64,000 nucleotides of DNA, taken from positions 267,270 to 331,269 of the forward strand of contig JAFEMH010002561.1 in assembly GCA_022495995.1 (NCBI GenBank). Reading direction: 5' to 3'. Positions within the stretch are counted from its first letter, which is position 1, and each line of letters opens with the position of its first letter. Positions 42,174 to 55,436 of the stretch are shown here, piece after piece. The DNA is from Adenophora triphylla var. japonica (Eukaryota; Streptophyta; Magnoliopsida; Asterales; Campanulaceae). The notes under the pieces are model-generated. The model was not told the DNA's origin. It did no database searches and saw nothing but the letters and a program-made list of their open reading frames with translations. Position numbers and translations under genes: made by a program.

Positions 42174-43213
42174 TGTAGACACCCCATTCTGAACTCATAA
42201 TTACATGATTACACTACTCTTCATCTCTCTTTTATGTTTTGATGAAAGCATATCGCTCGTCATGTTTCGTTAAGTTTCTAACTAACCTCGTTAGTTTTGG
42301 ACCTAACTGACTAACGGAACAACTGAAGAGGAAAAAATAGTCATCAGACTATTTATCTCGCACGAGATATCTTATCTCGCGCGAGATATCCCCTCGACAG
42401 GATGTGCAGAAATCGCTCTCCTTCTCCGTTTCAAACTCTCTTTTTGGATAAAATCTTATCAATTCGGGTATCCAATCAGAACTGAGTTCTGGAACCTTCC
42501 TAGGGGATTTTACCTCTCCACCTTCACCTCTCCAACCTCCTATAAATACTGGATGACTTTCAGTGTTTCAGAGGTCGACAATTTCACACAACACACACAT
42601 TTTGTAGGTTCCTCTCCCTGAAAGGTTCCTACGAAATCACCCTAAATCACCTCAAAGTTTGTTCATCAACCTTGTTGATTAACAAACATCGAAGCCCGAA
42701 TCAAGGGAACAAGGCGAAGCTCCGTCCGCATCAAGATCCAAATCAAGAATCGAGGCGAAGCTCTGTCCAAATCAAGGTTCGACTCTAAACTTGAGTCGAA
42801 ACTCTGTCCGAATCTCTTCTCAAAAGGTAATCATCCTTTAAACTTTCGTTTCTCTTCTCAACCTCTCTATTGATTTTAGAGTAGTGTAATCCCATCAAAA
42901 GGATTAGCCTAGAGTCCCTTCAGTCAATGAAGGCAATCTCGAAGCATACAATCCGACATTCCTAATCAAGAAATTGATTAGGGTTTATTTGTTCTTCTTT
43001 AATTATTTTATTAAAAAGATTGAAAACCTCTCTTTTCTTTAGCAAGACCGATCTCCGGATTGGGTGAAATGGATGCCTTCTAAACCTACCCATTTCATAA
43101 CCTAAGCCCCGAACCCAAATCTCTTTCAAAATGGTTTTCCTATGTTTCCAACCGAATAATATAGGTGGCGACTCAAAAAGATGAAAAGATGAAATTTTCC
43201 TCACAACGCTACA
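42174..43213 (+). repeat. LTR 2 of the gag-only array
   Basis: 1,040 bases, TGTAGACACC...CGCTACA, with TATA box at 42541-42548. It serves as the 3' LTR of unit 1 and the 5' LTR of unit 2. Confidence 0.95.
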
Positions 43214-44515
43214 GTGGCGACTCCGCTGGGGACTGAAAATTAAGAGGCTTAAACTTGCGTCAAAATTAAAAGAGAGGTTTTCAAAAAAAAAAATTGTAAA
43301 TTCGAATTTTCTGCTCTCAGATGAAGCATATCTCGCGGCGAGATATCATATCTCGCGCGAGATATGGCTTCGGCAATCTGGTTATTTTCTGGTTTCTCCC
43401 GTTTATCTCATAGTCCAAGACGAGAGCCGAACATGCAAGGGGGATCCCAGAATTCATTATCTGCAGAGTTTCCGCATCTTAAGGCCTCCCTTAAGGTGTA
43501 GAACTCGAACCTTCGTTTCCTTTAAATAATTGATTATTATTTATAAACTGCGTGCGATTGAATTTTATTTAATTAAAGTCCGGTCCATTGGGAATTCGGG
43601 AGTTGTAAATTGAATTATTTATCTCTCTTTATCTCTCTTTATGTGGAACTACGACGGCCTGAGTCTTCCTAATTTGGGAGAAACGTAGGCAACCACTTGG
43701 TGCGGCCACTATCTGTTTTTCTTTTATTTTTCAAAAAAAAAATCTCTATTTTTACTCTATCACCTAGATTGACTCTCACACACGCGCACTCATTTATATC
43801 TGTCATTGCACTACATACCCCGATCAACCCGGGAACCACACTAAGGACGGATGACGGTAACCACCTAGTCGCCGGTCTCTCCGAAGTTGGACAATCCCAC
43901 TCCGCGTATTCAATCCACCTAGATTGTCATATCGCGGGGAGCCTAGCCTTCCAGCCCTGCATCGCCACATCTTCATGTAGATTGTCTTTTTTAAGAACAC
44001 TCCGTGACCGGTCGGTTTTGACTTGGTAATATTTCTTGTCTTTGACAAAAATAAAGTTAATGTAAAATTGACTATCGAGAAAGGATTCGGAAAAGTCCCT
44101 TCGGAAAAAGAAAAAGTCCCTTCGGAATGACCCTTTTGGAAGTCCCTTTAAAGAAAAAAAATCCTTCCAGCCAATTTTACGTGGCTTTATTTTACAAAGA
44201 ATGGTTAATTACCGAGTCCCTAGGTTTGGTTCGAATTACGTATGCCTGCAAGCTTTACCTAGGATGCTAGATAGAAAACGGATCTTTGTCCGTCCGACCA
44301 TGAATTTAGGAAAAATCCATCTTTCCGGATGGTTATCTCGTGCGAGATTACCTCGTCCCGCGCGAGATTTTATTTGCAGAATCTGTGTTTGTAATTGATG
44401 ATCGATGTGCGCTCCCTCCTTGAGTCAAAACTCCGTCTCTAATAAAAATGAAACTTCAAAAAAAATCGCTCGTGAGGTAATTTTAACCATCATCCTTTTC
44501 TCCATCTAGGATCGT
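43214..44515 (+). other. Unit 2 PBS and leader
   Basis: The tRNA-Arg primer site is at 43215-43232. The rest is nearly identical to the unit 1 leader (36584-37867), with the same CGCG palindromes. Noncoding. Confidence 0.75.
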
Positions 44516-45857
44516 TTGGGGCTAATATTCGAAAAGGCATCTCGTCGAGATATCTCTAGTTCATCTATAAGGTCGTCAAGCTCCCTTACCTCTCCAATGG
44601 TAACAACTCAATTTCCTTACGACACGATGAATTCCGAAGCACTCAAAAAGGAAATTGAGGATCAAAGGATTCGATATGAAGAAATGCTACAAGCCCAAGC
44701 CGATGAAATGGAGGCCCGATTAGAACTTGAAAGGAGAATCCAAGCCGGGGAAATGAAAGCCATGGTTGACGAACTCCAAGCCATGAAACTACAATTGGCC
44801 GAATTAAGCTCCAAGAAGAAAGAAAGTAGGACCTCTTCCGATGATGAAGTATCATTCCCTAAGAAAGCTAAAAGGCACCGCAAGCACAAGAAAAAGGTGT
44901 ATAAGTCTAGCTCATCATCTTCCTCCTCCGACAATGAGAGTTATGCTTCCAAGAAAGAAAGAAAGAGGGAAAGCAAGGACGAACCCCTCACCATGGCAAA
45001 GCTAGAAAAAACTTGCATCCCTCGATGTGAGCAAGGGAGCCTCGCTCTCTATCTACTATGACACCCTTCGTCAATCCATGTCAAAGCTTCCTAGAAAGTA
45101 CAAGACGCCCGACATTGCAAAATTCAATAGTTCTACTTGCCCTAAAGCTCATTTGGAAACCTACTCTTGGGCCATGCTACCTATGGGTGTTGATGACAAC
45201 CTGCTAGTTCAATGCTTCCCTCAAACCCTTGACGGTGCCGCTAGAGATTGGTACATGACTCTTCCACTCTCCACAAGGCTTGATTGGCCACTCGCCAGTC
45301 GTGCCTTCCAAGAACAATTTGAGGACAACACTACCTACCGCACTACTAGGAGAGACCTTGAGCAAACCAAGCAACTCTCAAATGAATCATTCGCAGACTT
45401 CGTCAAAAGATGGAGGATCAAACTGACTGAAATCGTTGATAGGCCAAGCCTAGACGAACAAATTCATATCCTACTTCAATGCCTCCGCGAAGAATACTAA
45501 GAGAAGCTTGCCGACAATTACTTCCCTAGTTTCCTCGAACTCCATAAATCGGGCCTTAGAGTTGATGAATTTATCCTTCTTAGAAAGAATTCAGAAAAGG
45601 AGAATTGTCCAACAAAGGGGAGCACCGGTCGTACCTATCATGATTTTGGTGGGGCTACTCTTAAGGAAATGTTCGATGATCTAGTAGGCCAAGGAAAATT
45701 GAAGCCAATGGAAGACTATCATCCTAAGAAAATGAGAGAAGATTGGGACCACGACAAATTTTGCGATTACTATCAGTTTAGTGGTCATGACACCAACAAT
45801 TGCTACAATTTGAGGGATGCCATCCAAGACTTGTATGAAGCCGGCAAGATCAACTGA
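44516..45857 (+). pseudogene. Gag of unit 2, frame-broken
   Basis: Same protein as 37868-39211 but with a one- to two-base loss in an A-run near 45005 ('ctagaaaaaacttgc' against eight A in unit 1), which shifts the frame after about 165 codons. A nonsense change also occurs at about 45498 (TAA where unit 1 has CAA). Codons upstream and downstream otherwise match closely, so decay is recent. Confidence 0.88.
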
Positions 45858-47765
45858 AGCATCACCACCTTGGGGCTCCGATTGTCCTCTCCCTTTTTCC
45901 TTTGAAAAAAAAAAGAAAAGAAAAAAAAAAAACATAGTATGTTCTCGAAGAGTCATTCTGTCATTCTAGTCCATCTCTATCTTCTCTAGTTTGTGTCAAG
46001 TAAACTATCGAGTCTGTTTCGAATTTCCTTATCAATAAAAGTTATCTCTTTATCCTAAACACTTTCCCAATAGTTGTTTTACTTTATGAGTATCATTTGA
46101 TCCATGCTGAATAGTGGACCCTCATTCCTTAAATCATCACGAAAAATAGAAACTTCTAAACAAGTTTGAAATGAAAACTGTCCTTAGAAGGCTTAAGACT
46201 AAACATTACTCATGTTGAAAGTTAAAGATCAACAAACGAAGGAAGCCAAAGGCGCTGCTATCAACATTCATCCCAAGAAAAGTGGGGCTACTCAATTCAA
46301 GGCTTTGAGAGTACAAAAATAAATAAAAAGCTCGCTAGGTCGAAACTCCTCAAATCGTCCTAGGCAAAAATAGAGCATCAAAAAAAAAAAAGAGAGAAAA
46401 ACTCTCAAGCCTTCATCGCCCCACAACAAGGATAAAATTTCAACAAAGGCAAGAAGGACTCTCCCGCAAAGAAGAAGAGTCAAGTGATATCAATGAAGAA
46501 AAGAGGATCCCTCAACATCCTCTTACAATGAAGCCCGAATGGCAACGCAAATGAAGAAGACCTTCAACATCAATCCATAAAGAGAAATGTTTAGCCTTAA
46601 GTCGTGCTAATGATTGGCTTTCTTTTCAAACTCGTTAAGAAATTTCTCGATGATACATAGGAAGAACAACTTTTTAGACCTTTGAGCCATGTAGCGTTCT
46701 TTGTTGAGTCTAGTGGGCTTCCTCTTAGCCATTCTCATACACACTCTTGAAATCCAAGCATCAAAATTGGGGCTTCCTAACCTTTCCTCCCCAAATAATC
46801 CCTACTTAAACTCTCAAGAGTAATCAAATCTGCATTAGGGGCTTTCCTCTTCGTTTCTCACTCTCATCATTAGAGAATACACTTCTCCAAAGAGTCAATG
46901 CTTGGATCACCTTCAAAAAAAATAGAATCCGTCCCTTCTCAACTAAACTTGAGATCTCATCTTTCTCCTTAATGAGATTCTTCCAACTGAGTTCTCTTCG
47001 AGTAAACATGCTTTTCAAAAAAAAAAAAATGGCTCGCTAGGTTGAAAACTCGTAAAGAGCGGCCTAGGCAAAAGTTAGAGCACAAAAACAAAAGACGCAA
47101 AAGAGATGCCCGCTAGATTGAAAACCCGAAAGGGCGGTCTAGGAAAAACCAGGGTGCGTCACTAAGAAAAAAAAATTCAAAGGGAAAAAGGAGGGGATCC
47201 TTCTTCAATTCACCGCAGCCTCACAAGCCTGTTCACGAAGTCATCTACAACATACAAGAAGTCTTGGGGCTTAATGTCAAGAGAAGCCTTGGAAAATACG
47301 TGCTTTGGGCAGCATCAGTTCTACATAGCAAAAGCCATTGGAGTGGGTTGGACCTTTTTGAGTCAATGATCATCACATGAGCAACTTGGGGCTTGAGGAT
47401 GGAAAAGTCCTACGACAACGAAAAATCCTTAAAGTATCCTTAGTGTTGAACTTAGGTTATCTCAACGGAATCCTATTTGACGACTGTCTCATTCGATCTT
47501 TAGATGGACCTCACGTGTTGGTCTTCTAAACCAAAATCTAAATCACAAACGATTCTCAATTCTCACATAATAGAACTCATTCTCCCCGCTGATTCTTGGA
47601 GTCGAGTGCACATTGATCGTCATGAACAAACAAATGCTTAAGTGAATACATGTTGTTATGCAAATACTTTCACTAACCCTCTTGCAGGAATTAAAATGCG
47701 TAAGGCACGTCAAGTGCCTACTTTCAAAAATTAGATCAAACATGTTGAATGTTTGAATTTCGCTT
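45858..47765 (+). other. Unit 2 noncoding 3' region
   Basis: Parallel to 39212-41120, including the three CTAGG modules (about 46329, 47030 and 47110). Noncoding. Confidence 0.7.
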
Positions 47766-48545
47766 ACCATAGCTAGCCAAGCAAACTATCAAGGCCAAGC
47801 AACCATAGCGCCAAGCATCCATATCGCCGAGCAACCATCGCTGGCCAAGCATCCATAGCGTCAAGCAACCATAGCTAAGCTACCATAGCTCAAGCATCCA
47901 CCGCGTCAAGCAACCATCATGTCAAGCATCCATTGCATCAAGCAACCATCGCGCCAAGCAACCATAGCGCCAAGCAACCATATGCGTCAAGTATATTCCA
48001 ACAAAAAGCCCGATTCAACGCCCGTGACAGCGGATCGTCATCAAATAGATGTGTCAAGCATCTAGTGGTAAGTATGTCAAGTACTCACCAATAAAAGCTC
48101 GGTGGTCTTCAATCGCCGTGGATCGTCACCAACTAGGTGTGTCAAGCATCTACAAGTAGTATGTCGAGTACTACTCAACAAAAAGCTCTGGCCTTGAATC
48201 GCTGTGATCGTCACCAAGTAGGTGTGTCAAGCATCTACAGTAGTACGTCAAGTACTCACCAATAAAAAGCTCGGTCTTGAATCGCCAGATCGTCACCAAT
48301 TAGGTGTGTCAAGCATCTAAGATGCGTCAAACATCTACAGTAGTATGTCGAGTGCTCACCTCAACAAAAAGCCTTGGCCTTGAATCGCCAGATCGTCACC
48401 AATTAGGTGTGTCAAGCATCTAAGATGCGCCAAGCATCTACAATTAGTATGTCGAGTACTACTCAACAAAAAGCTCCTGGCCTTGAATCGCCAGATCGTC
48501 ACCTCAACAAAAGCTCGCCCCGAATCGCCAGATCGCCACCTCACT
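47766..48545 (+). repeat. Unit 2 satellite-like block
   Basis: Counterpart of 41128-41900. The same repeat units carry many clustered differences (for example 'ccaggatcg' becoming 'ctgtgatcg' or 'ccagatcg', 'gcgtcaag' becoming 'gcgccaag' or 'ctggccaag'). Confidence 0.88.
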
Positions 48546-48817
48546 TCGTCAACAAACATGTATCTTCAGAATTGGGTCATGATTTGATTCCTCAGTATGG
48601 ATTTGCCTTTTCAAAAATAAAATCTCCTCGATTTCCAAAAATGATTTTCAAAATACCTAAAGCAGCCTTTTCGTGTTTTGGAGTCAAACTACGTTTGGTC
48701 TGATTCTCTCTTAGAGATACGTAGGTAGCCGTGCGGTACGACCATCCCAGTGTTCAGAATGATGTCTTTTCTATCGACGACACTTCTTCTTTCATAAGAC
48801 TCCGTCGCCGAGGGCTC

Positions 48818-49848
48818 AGACACCCCATTCTCGAACTCATAATTACATGATTACACTACTCTTCATCTCTTTTATGTTTTGATGAAAGCATATCGCTTCG
48901 TCATGTTTCGTTAAGTTTCTAACTAACCTCGTTAGTTTTGGACCTAACTCGACTAACGGAACAATCAAGAGGAAAAAATAGTCATCGTACTATTTATCTC
49001 GCACGAGATATCTTATCTCGCGCGAGATATCCCTCGACAGATGTGCGTAAATCGCTCTCCTTCTCCGTTTCAAACTCTCTTTTTGGATAAAATCTTATCA
49101 ATTCGGTATCCAATCGAACCGAAGTTCGAACCTTCCTAGGGATTTTACCTCTCCACCTTCACCTCTCCAACCTCCTATAAATACCGGATGACTTTCAAGT
49201 TTCAGCAGGTCGACAATTTCACACAACACACACATTTTGTAGGTTCCTCTCCCCGAAAGGTTCCTACGAAATCACCCTAAATCACCTCAAAGTTTGTTCA
49301 TCAACCTTGTTGATTAACAAACATCGAAGCCCGAATCAAGGGAACAAGGCGAAGCTCCGTCCGCATCAAGATCCAAATCAAGGATCGAGGCGAAGCTCCG
49401 TCCAAATCAAGGTTCGACTTCTAAACTTGAGTCGAAACTCGTCCGAATCTCTTCTCAAAAGGTAATCATCCTTTAAACTTTCGTTTCTCTTCTCAACCTC
49501 TCTATTGATTTTAGAGTAGTGTAATCCCATCAAAAGGATTAGCCTAGAGTCCCTTCAGTCAATGAAGGCAATCTCGAAGCATACAATCCGACATTCCTAA
49601 TCAAGAAATTGATTAGGGTTTATTTGTTCTTCTTTAATTATTTTATTAAAAAGATTGAAAACCTCTCTTTTCTTTAGCAAGACCGATCTCCGGATTGGGT
49701 GAAATGGATGCCTTCTAAACCTACCCATTTCATAACCTAAGCCCCGAACCCAAATCTCTTTCAAAATGATTTTCCTATGTTTCCAACCGAATAATATAGG
49801 TGGCGACTCAAAAAGATGAAAAGATGAAATTTTCCTCACAACGCTACA
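48818..49848 (+). repeat. LTR 3 of the gag-only array
   Basis: Begins AGACACCCC; the terminal TGT seen in the other LTRs is missing. It ends CGCTACA. TATA box at 49176-49183. The first 450 bases carry many multi-base changes at CAG/CTG sites, but the rest is nearly identical to LTR 2. Confidence 0.92.
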
Positions 49849-51156
49849 GTGGCGACTCCGCTGGGGACTGAAAATTAAGAGGCTTAAACTTGCGTCAAAA
49901 TTAAAAGAGAGGTTTTCAAAAAAAATTGTAAATTCGAATTTTCTGCTCTTAGATGAAGCATATCTCGCGGCGAGATATCATATCTCGCGCGAGATATGGC
50001 TTCGGCAATCTGCTTATTTTCCTCGGTTTCTCCCGTTTATCTCATAGTCCAAGACGAGAGCCGAACATGCAAGGGGGATCCCAGAATTCATTATCTGCAG
50101 AGTTTCCGCATCTTAAGGCCTCCCTTAAGGTGTAGAACTCGAACCTTCGTTTCCTTTAAATAATTGATTATTATTTATAAACTGCGTGCGATTGGATTTT
50201 ATTTAATTAAAGTCCGGTCCATTGGGAATTCGGGAGTTGTAAATTGAATTATTTATCTCTCTTTATCTCTCTTTATCTCTCTTTATGTGGAACTACGACG
50301 GCCTGAGTCTTCCTAATTTGGGAGAAACGTAGGCAACCACTTGGTGCGGCCACTATCTGTTTTTCTTTTATTTTTCAAAAAAAAAATCTCTATTTTTACT
50401 CTATCACCTAGATTGACTCTCACACACGCGCACTCATTTATATCTGTCATTGCACTACATACCCCGATCAACCCGGGACCCACACTAAGGACGGATGACG
50501 GTAACCACCTAGTCGCCGGTCTCTCCGAAGTTGGACAATCCCACTCCGCGTATTCAATCCACCTAGATTGTCATATCGCGGGGAGCCTAGCCTTCCAGCC
50601 CTGCATCGCCACATCTTCATGTAGATTGTCTTTTTTAAGAACACTCCGTGACCGGTCGGTTTTGACTTGGTAATCTTTCTTGTCTTTGACCAAAATAAAG
50701 TTAATGTAAAATTGACTATCGAGAAAGGATTCGGAAAAGTCCCTTCGAAAAAGAAAAAGTCCCTTCGAATGACCCTTTCTAAGTCCCTTTAAAGAAAAAA
50801 ATCCTTCCAGCCAATTTTACGTGGCTTTATTTTACAAAGAATGGTTAATTACCGAGTCCCTAGGTTTGGTTCGAATTACGTATGCCTGCAAGCTTTACCT
50901 AGGATGCTAGATAGAAAACGGATCTTTGTCCGTCCGACCATGAATTTAGGAAAAATCCATCTTTCCGGATGGTTATCTCGTGCGAGATTACCTCGTCCCG
51001 CGCGAGATTTTAGTTGCAGAATCTGTGTTTGTAATTGATGATCGATGTGCGCTCCCTCCTTGAGTCAAAACTCCGTCTCTAATAAAAATGAAACTTCAAA
51101 AAAAAATCGCTCGTGAGGTAATTTTAACCATCATCCTTTTCTCCATCTAGGATCGT
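49849..51156 (+). other. Unit 3 PBS and leader
   Basis: The tRNA-Arg primer site is at 49850-49867. The leader matches units 1 and 2, with one extra 'tatctcttt' repeat at about 50255-50285. Noncoding. Confidence 0.75.
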
Positions 51157-52501
51157 TTGGGGCTAATATTCGAAAAGGCGTCTCGTCGAGATATCTCTAG
51201 TTCATCTATAAGGTCGTCAAGCTCCCTTACCTCTCCAATGGTAACAACTCAATTTCCTTACGACACGATGAATTCCGAAGCACTCAAAAAGGAAATTGAG
51301 GATCAAAGGATTCGATATGAAGAAATGCTACAAGCCCAAGCCGATGAAATGGAGGCCCGATTAGAACTTGAAAGTGAGAATCCAAGCCGGGAAATGAAAG
51401 CCATGGTTGACGAACTCCAAGCCATGAAACTACAATTGGCCGAATTAAGCTCCAAGAAGAAAGAAAGTAGGACCTCTTCCGATGATGAAGTATCATTCCC
51501 TAAGAAAGCTAAAAGGCACCGCAAGCACAAGAAAAAGGTGTATAAGTCTAGCTCATCATCTTCCTCCTCCGACAATGAGAGTTATGCTTCCAAGAAAGAA
51601 AGAAAGAGGGAAAGCAAGGACGAACCCCTCACCATGGCAATGCTAGAAAAAAAACTTGCATCCCTCGATGTGAGCAAGGGAGCCTCGCTCTCTATCTACT
51701 ATGACACCCTTCGTCAATCCATGTCAAAGCTTCCTAGAAAGTACAAGACGCCCGACATTGCAAAATTCAATAGTTCTACTTGCCCTAAAGCTCATTTGGA
51801 AACCTACTCTTGGGCCATGCTACCTATGGGTGTTGATGACAACCTGCTAGTTCAATGCTTCCCTCAAACCCTTGACGGTGCCGCTATAGATTGGTACATG
51901 ACTCTTCCACTCTCCACAAGGCTTGATTGCCACTCGCCGCCGTGCCTTCCAAGAACAATTTGAGGACAACACTACCTACCGCACTACTAGGAGAGACCTT
52001 GAGCAAACCAAGCAACTCTCAAATGAATCATTCGCAGACTTCGTCAAAAGATGGACGATCAAACTGATCGAAATCGTTGATAGGCCAAGCCTAGACGAAC
52101 AAATTCATATCCTACTTCAATGCCTCCGCGAAGAATACCAAGAGAAGCTTGCCGACAATTACTTCCCTAGTTTCCTCGAACTCCATAAATCGGGCCTTAG
52201 AGTTGATGAATTTATCCTTCTTAGAAAGAATTCTTAAAAGGAGAATTGTCCAACAAAGGGGAGCACCTGGGCCGTACCTATCATGATTTTGGTGGGGCTA
52301 CTCTTAAGGAAATGTTCGATGATCTAGTAGGCCAAGGAAAATTGAAGCCAATGGAAGACTATCATCCTAAGAAAATGAGAGAAGATTGGGACCACGACAA
52401 ATTTTGCGATTACTATCAGCCTTAGTGGTCATGACACCAACAATTGCTACAATTTGAGGGATGCCATCCAAGACTTGTATGAAGCCGGCAAGATCAACTG
52501 A
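51157..52501 (+). pseudogene. Gag of unit 3, frame-broken
   Basis: Same Gag, broken by local changes: 'gaaaggagaatcc' became 'gaaagtgagaatcc', with the frame restored 15 bases later; a base loss occurs at about 51930 ('gattgccactcgccgccgtg' against 'gattggccactcgccagtcgtg'); a stop occurs near 52236 ('attcttaaaagg' against 'attcagaaaagg'); and insertions lie near 52268 and 52420. The changes are grouped in 51.9-52.4 kb. Confidence 0.88.
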
Positions 52502-54400
52502 AGCATCACCACCTTGGGGCTCCGATTGTCCTCTCCCTTTTTCCTTTGAAAAAAAAGAAAAGAAAAAAAAACATAGTATGTTCTCGAAGAGTCATTCTCG
52601 TCATTCTAGTCCATCTCTATCTTCTCTAGTTTGTGTCAAGTGAACTATCGAGTCTGTTTCGAATTTCCTTATCAATAAAAGTTATCTCTTTATCCTAAAC
52701 ACTTTCCCAAGAGTTGTTTTACTTTATGAGTATCATTTGATCCATGCTGAATAGTGGACCCTCATTTCTTAAATCATCACGAAAAATAGAAACTTCTAAA
52801 CTAGTTTGAAATGAAAACTGTCCTAGAAGGCTTAAGACTAAACATTACTCATGTTGAAAGTTAAAGATCAACAAACGAAGGAAGCCAAAGGCCCTGCTAT
52901 CAACATTCATCCCAAGAAAAGTGGGGCTACTCAATTCAAGGCTTTGAGAGTACAAAAATAAATAAAAAGCTCGCTAGGTCGAAACTCCTCAAATCGTCCT
53001 AGGCAAAAATAGAGTATCAAAAAAAAAAAAAAAAAGAGAGAAAACTCTCAAGCCTTCATCGCCCCACAACAAGGATAAAATTTCAACAAAGGCAAGAAGG
53101 ACTCTCCCGCAAAGAAGAAGAGTCAAGTGATATCAATGAAGAAAAGAGGATCCCTCAACATCCTCTTACAATGAAGCCCGAATGGCAACGCAAATGAAGA
53201 AGACCTTCAACATCAATCCATAAAGAGAAATGTTTAGCCTTAAGTCGTGCTAATGATTGGCTTTCTTTTCAAACTCGTTAAGAAATTTCTCGATGATACA
53301 TAGGAAGAACAACTTTTTTAGACCTTTGAGCCATGTAGCGTTCTTTGTTGAGTCTAGGGGCTTCCTCTTAGCCATTCTCATACACACTCTTGAAATCCAA
53401 GCATCAAAATTGGGGCTTCCTAACCTTTCCTCCCCCAGTCAATCCCTACTTAAACTCTCAAGAGTAATCAAATCTGCATTAGGGGCTTTCCTCTTCGTTT
53501 CTCACTCTCATCATTAGAGAATACACTTCTCCAAAGAGTCAATGCTTGGATCACCTTCAAAAAATAGAGTCCGTCCTTCTCAACTAAACTTGAGATCTCA
53601 TCTTTCTCCTTAATGAGATTCTTCCAACCGAGTTCTCTTCGAGTAAACATGCTTTTCAAAAATGGCTCGCTAGGTTGAAAACTCGTAAAGAGCGACCTAG
53701 GCAAAAGCTTAGAGCACAAAAACAAAAGACGCAAAAAGAGATGCCCGCTAGATTGAAAACCCGAAAGGGCGGTCTAGGAAAAAACCAGGGTGCGTTACTA
53801 AAAAAAAAAAAATTCAAAGGAAAAAAGGAGGGCATCCTTCTTCAATTCACCGCAGCCTCACAAGCCTGTTCACGAAGTCATCTACAACATACAAGAAGTC
53901 TTGGGGCTTAATGTCAAGAGAAGCCTTGGAAAATACGTGCTTTGGGCAGCATCAGTTCTACATAGCAAAAGCCATTGGAGTGGTTTGGACCTTGTTCGCC
54001 AATGATCATCACACGAGCAACTTGGGGCTTCAAGATGGAAAAGTCCTACGACAACGAAAATCCTTAAAGTATCCTTAGCGTTGAACTTAGGTTATCTCAA
54101 CTAATCCTATTTGACGACTGTCTCATTCGATCTTTAGATGGACCTCACGAGTCAGTCTTCTAAACCAAAATCTAAATCACAAACGATTCTCAATTCTCAC
54201 AAATAAAACTCATTCTCCCGATGATTCTTGGAGTCGAGTGCACATTGATCGTCTTGAACAAACAAATGCTTAAGTGAATGTATGTTGTTATGCAAATGCT
54301 TTCACTAACCCTCTTGCAGGAATTAAAATGCGTAAGGCACGTCAAGTGCCTACTTTCAAGAATTAGATCAAACATGTTGAATATTTGAATTTCGCTTACC
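52502..54400 (+). other. Unit 3 noncoding 3' region
   Basis: Parallel to 39212-41120, with the CTAGG modules near 52970, 53665 and 53745. An 86-codon stretch open in units 1 and 3 is not open in unit 2 and shows no motif, so no gene is called. Confidence 0.7.
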
Positions 54401-55165
54401 ATAGCGTCAAGCAACCATTGCGTCAAGCAACCATAGCGTCAAGCAACCATATCGCCGAGCAACCATCGCGCCAAGCATCCATAGCGTCAAGCAACCATAG
54501 CGTCAAGCTACCATAGCGTCAAGCATCCACCGCGTCAAGCAACCATTGTGTCAAGCATCCATCGCATCAAGCAACCATCGCGTCAAGCAACCATAGCGTC
54601 AAGCAACCATATGCGTCAAGTATATACCATCAAAAGCCCGATTCAGCGCCCTTACAGGTGGATCGTCACCAAGTAGGTGTGTCAAGCATCTAGGGTAAGT
54701 ATGTCAAGTACTCACCAACAAAAGCTCGGTCTTGAATCGCCAGGATCGTCACCATGTAGGTGTGTCAAGCATCTACAAGTAGTATGTCGAGTACTACTCA
54801 ACAAAAAAGCTCGGTCTTGAATCGCCAGGATCGTCACCAAGTAGGTGTGTCAAGCATCTACAGGTAGTATGTCAAGTACTCACCAACAAAAAGCTCGGTC
54901 TTGAATCACCGTGATCGTCACCAATTAGGTGTGTCAAGCATCTAAGATGCGTCAAGCATCTACAGTAGTATGTCGAGTGCTCACCTCAACAAAAGCTCGG
55001 TCTTGAATCGTCAGATCGTCACCAATTAGGTGTGTCAAGCATCTAAGATGCGTCAAGCATCTACAAGTAGTATGTCGAGTACTACTCAACAAAAAGCTCG
55101 GCCTTGAATCGCCAGATCGCCACCTCAACAAAAGCTCGGTCCCGAATCGCCAGATCGTCACCTCA
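54401..55165 (+). repeat. Unit 3 satellite-like block
   Basis: The 16-17 base repeat (54401-54620) and the longer repeat (54650-55165), as in units 1 and 2. Confidence 0.88.
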
Positions 55166-55436
55166 CTTCGTCAACAAACAGTATCTTCGTAATTGGATCA
55201 TGATTTGATTCCTCGCATGGATTTGCCTTTTCAAAAATAAAATCTCCTCGATTTCCAAAAATGATTTTCAAAATACCTAAAGCAGCCTTTTCGTGTTTTG
55301 GAGTCGAACTACGTTTGGTCTGATTCTCTCTTAGAGATACGTAGGTAGCCGTGCGGTACGACTCATCCAGTGTTCGTAATGATGTCTTTTCTATCGACGA
55401 CACTTCTTCTTTCATAAGACTGTCGCCGAGGGGCTC

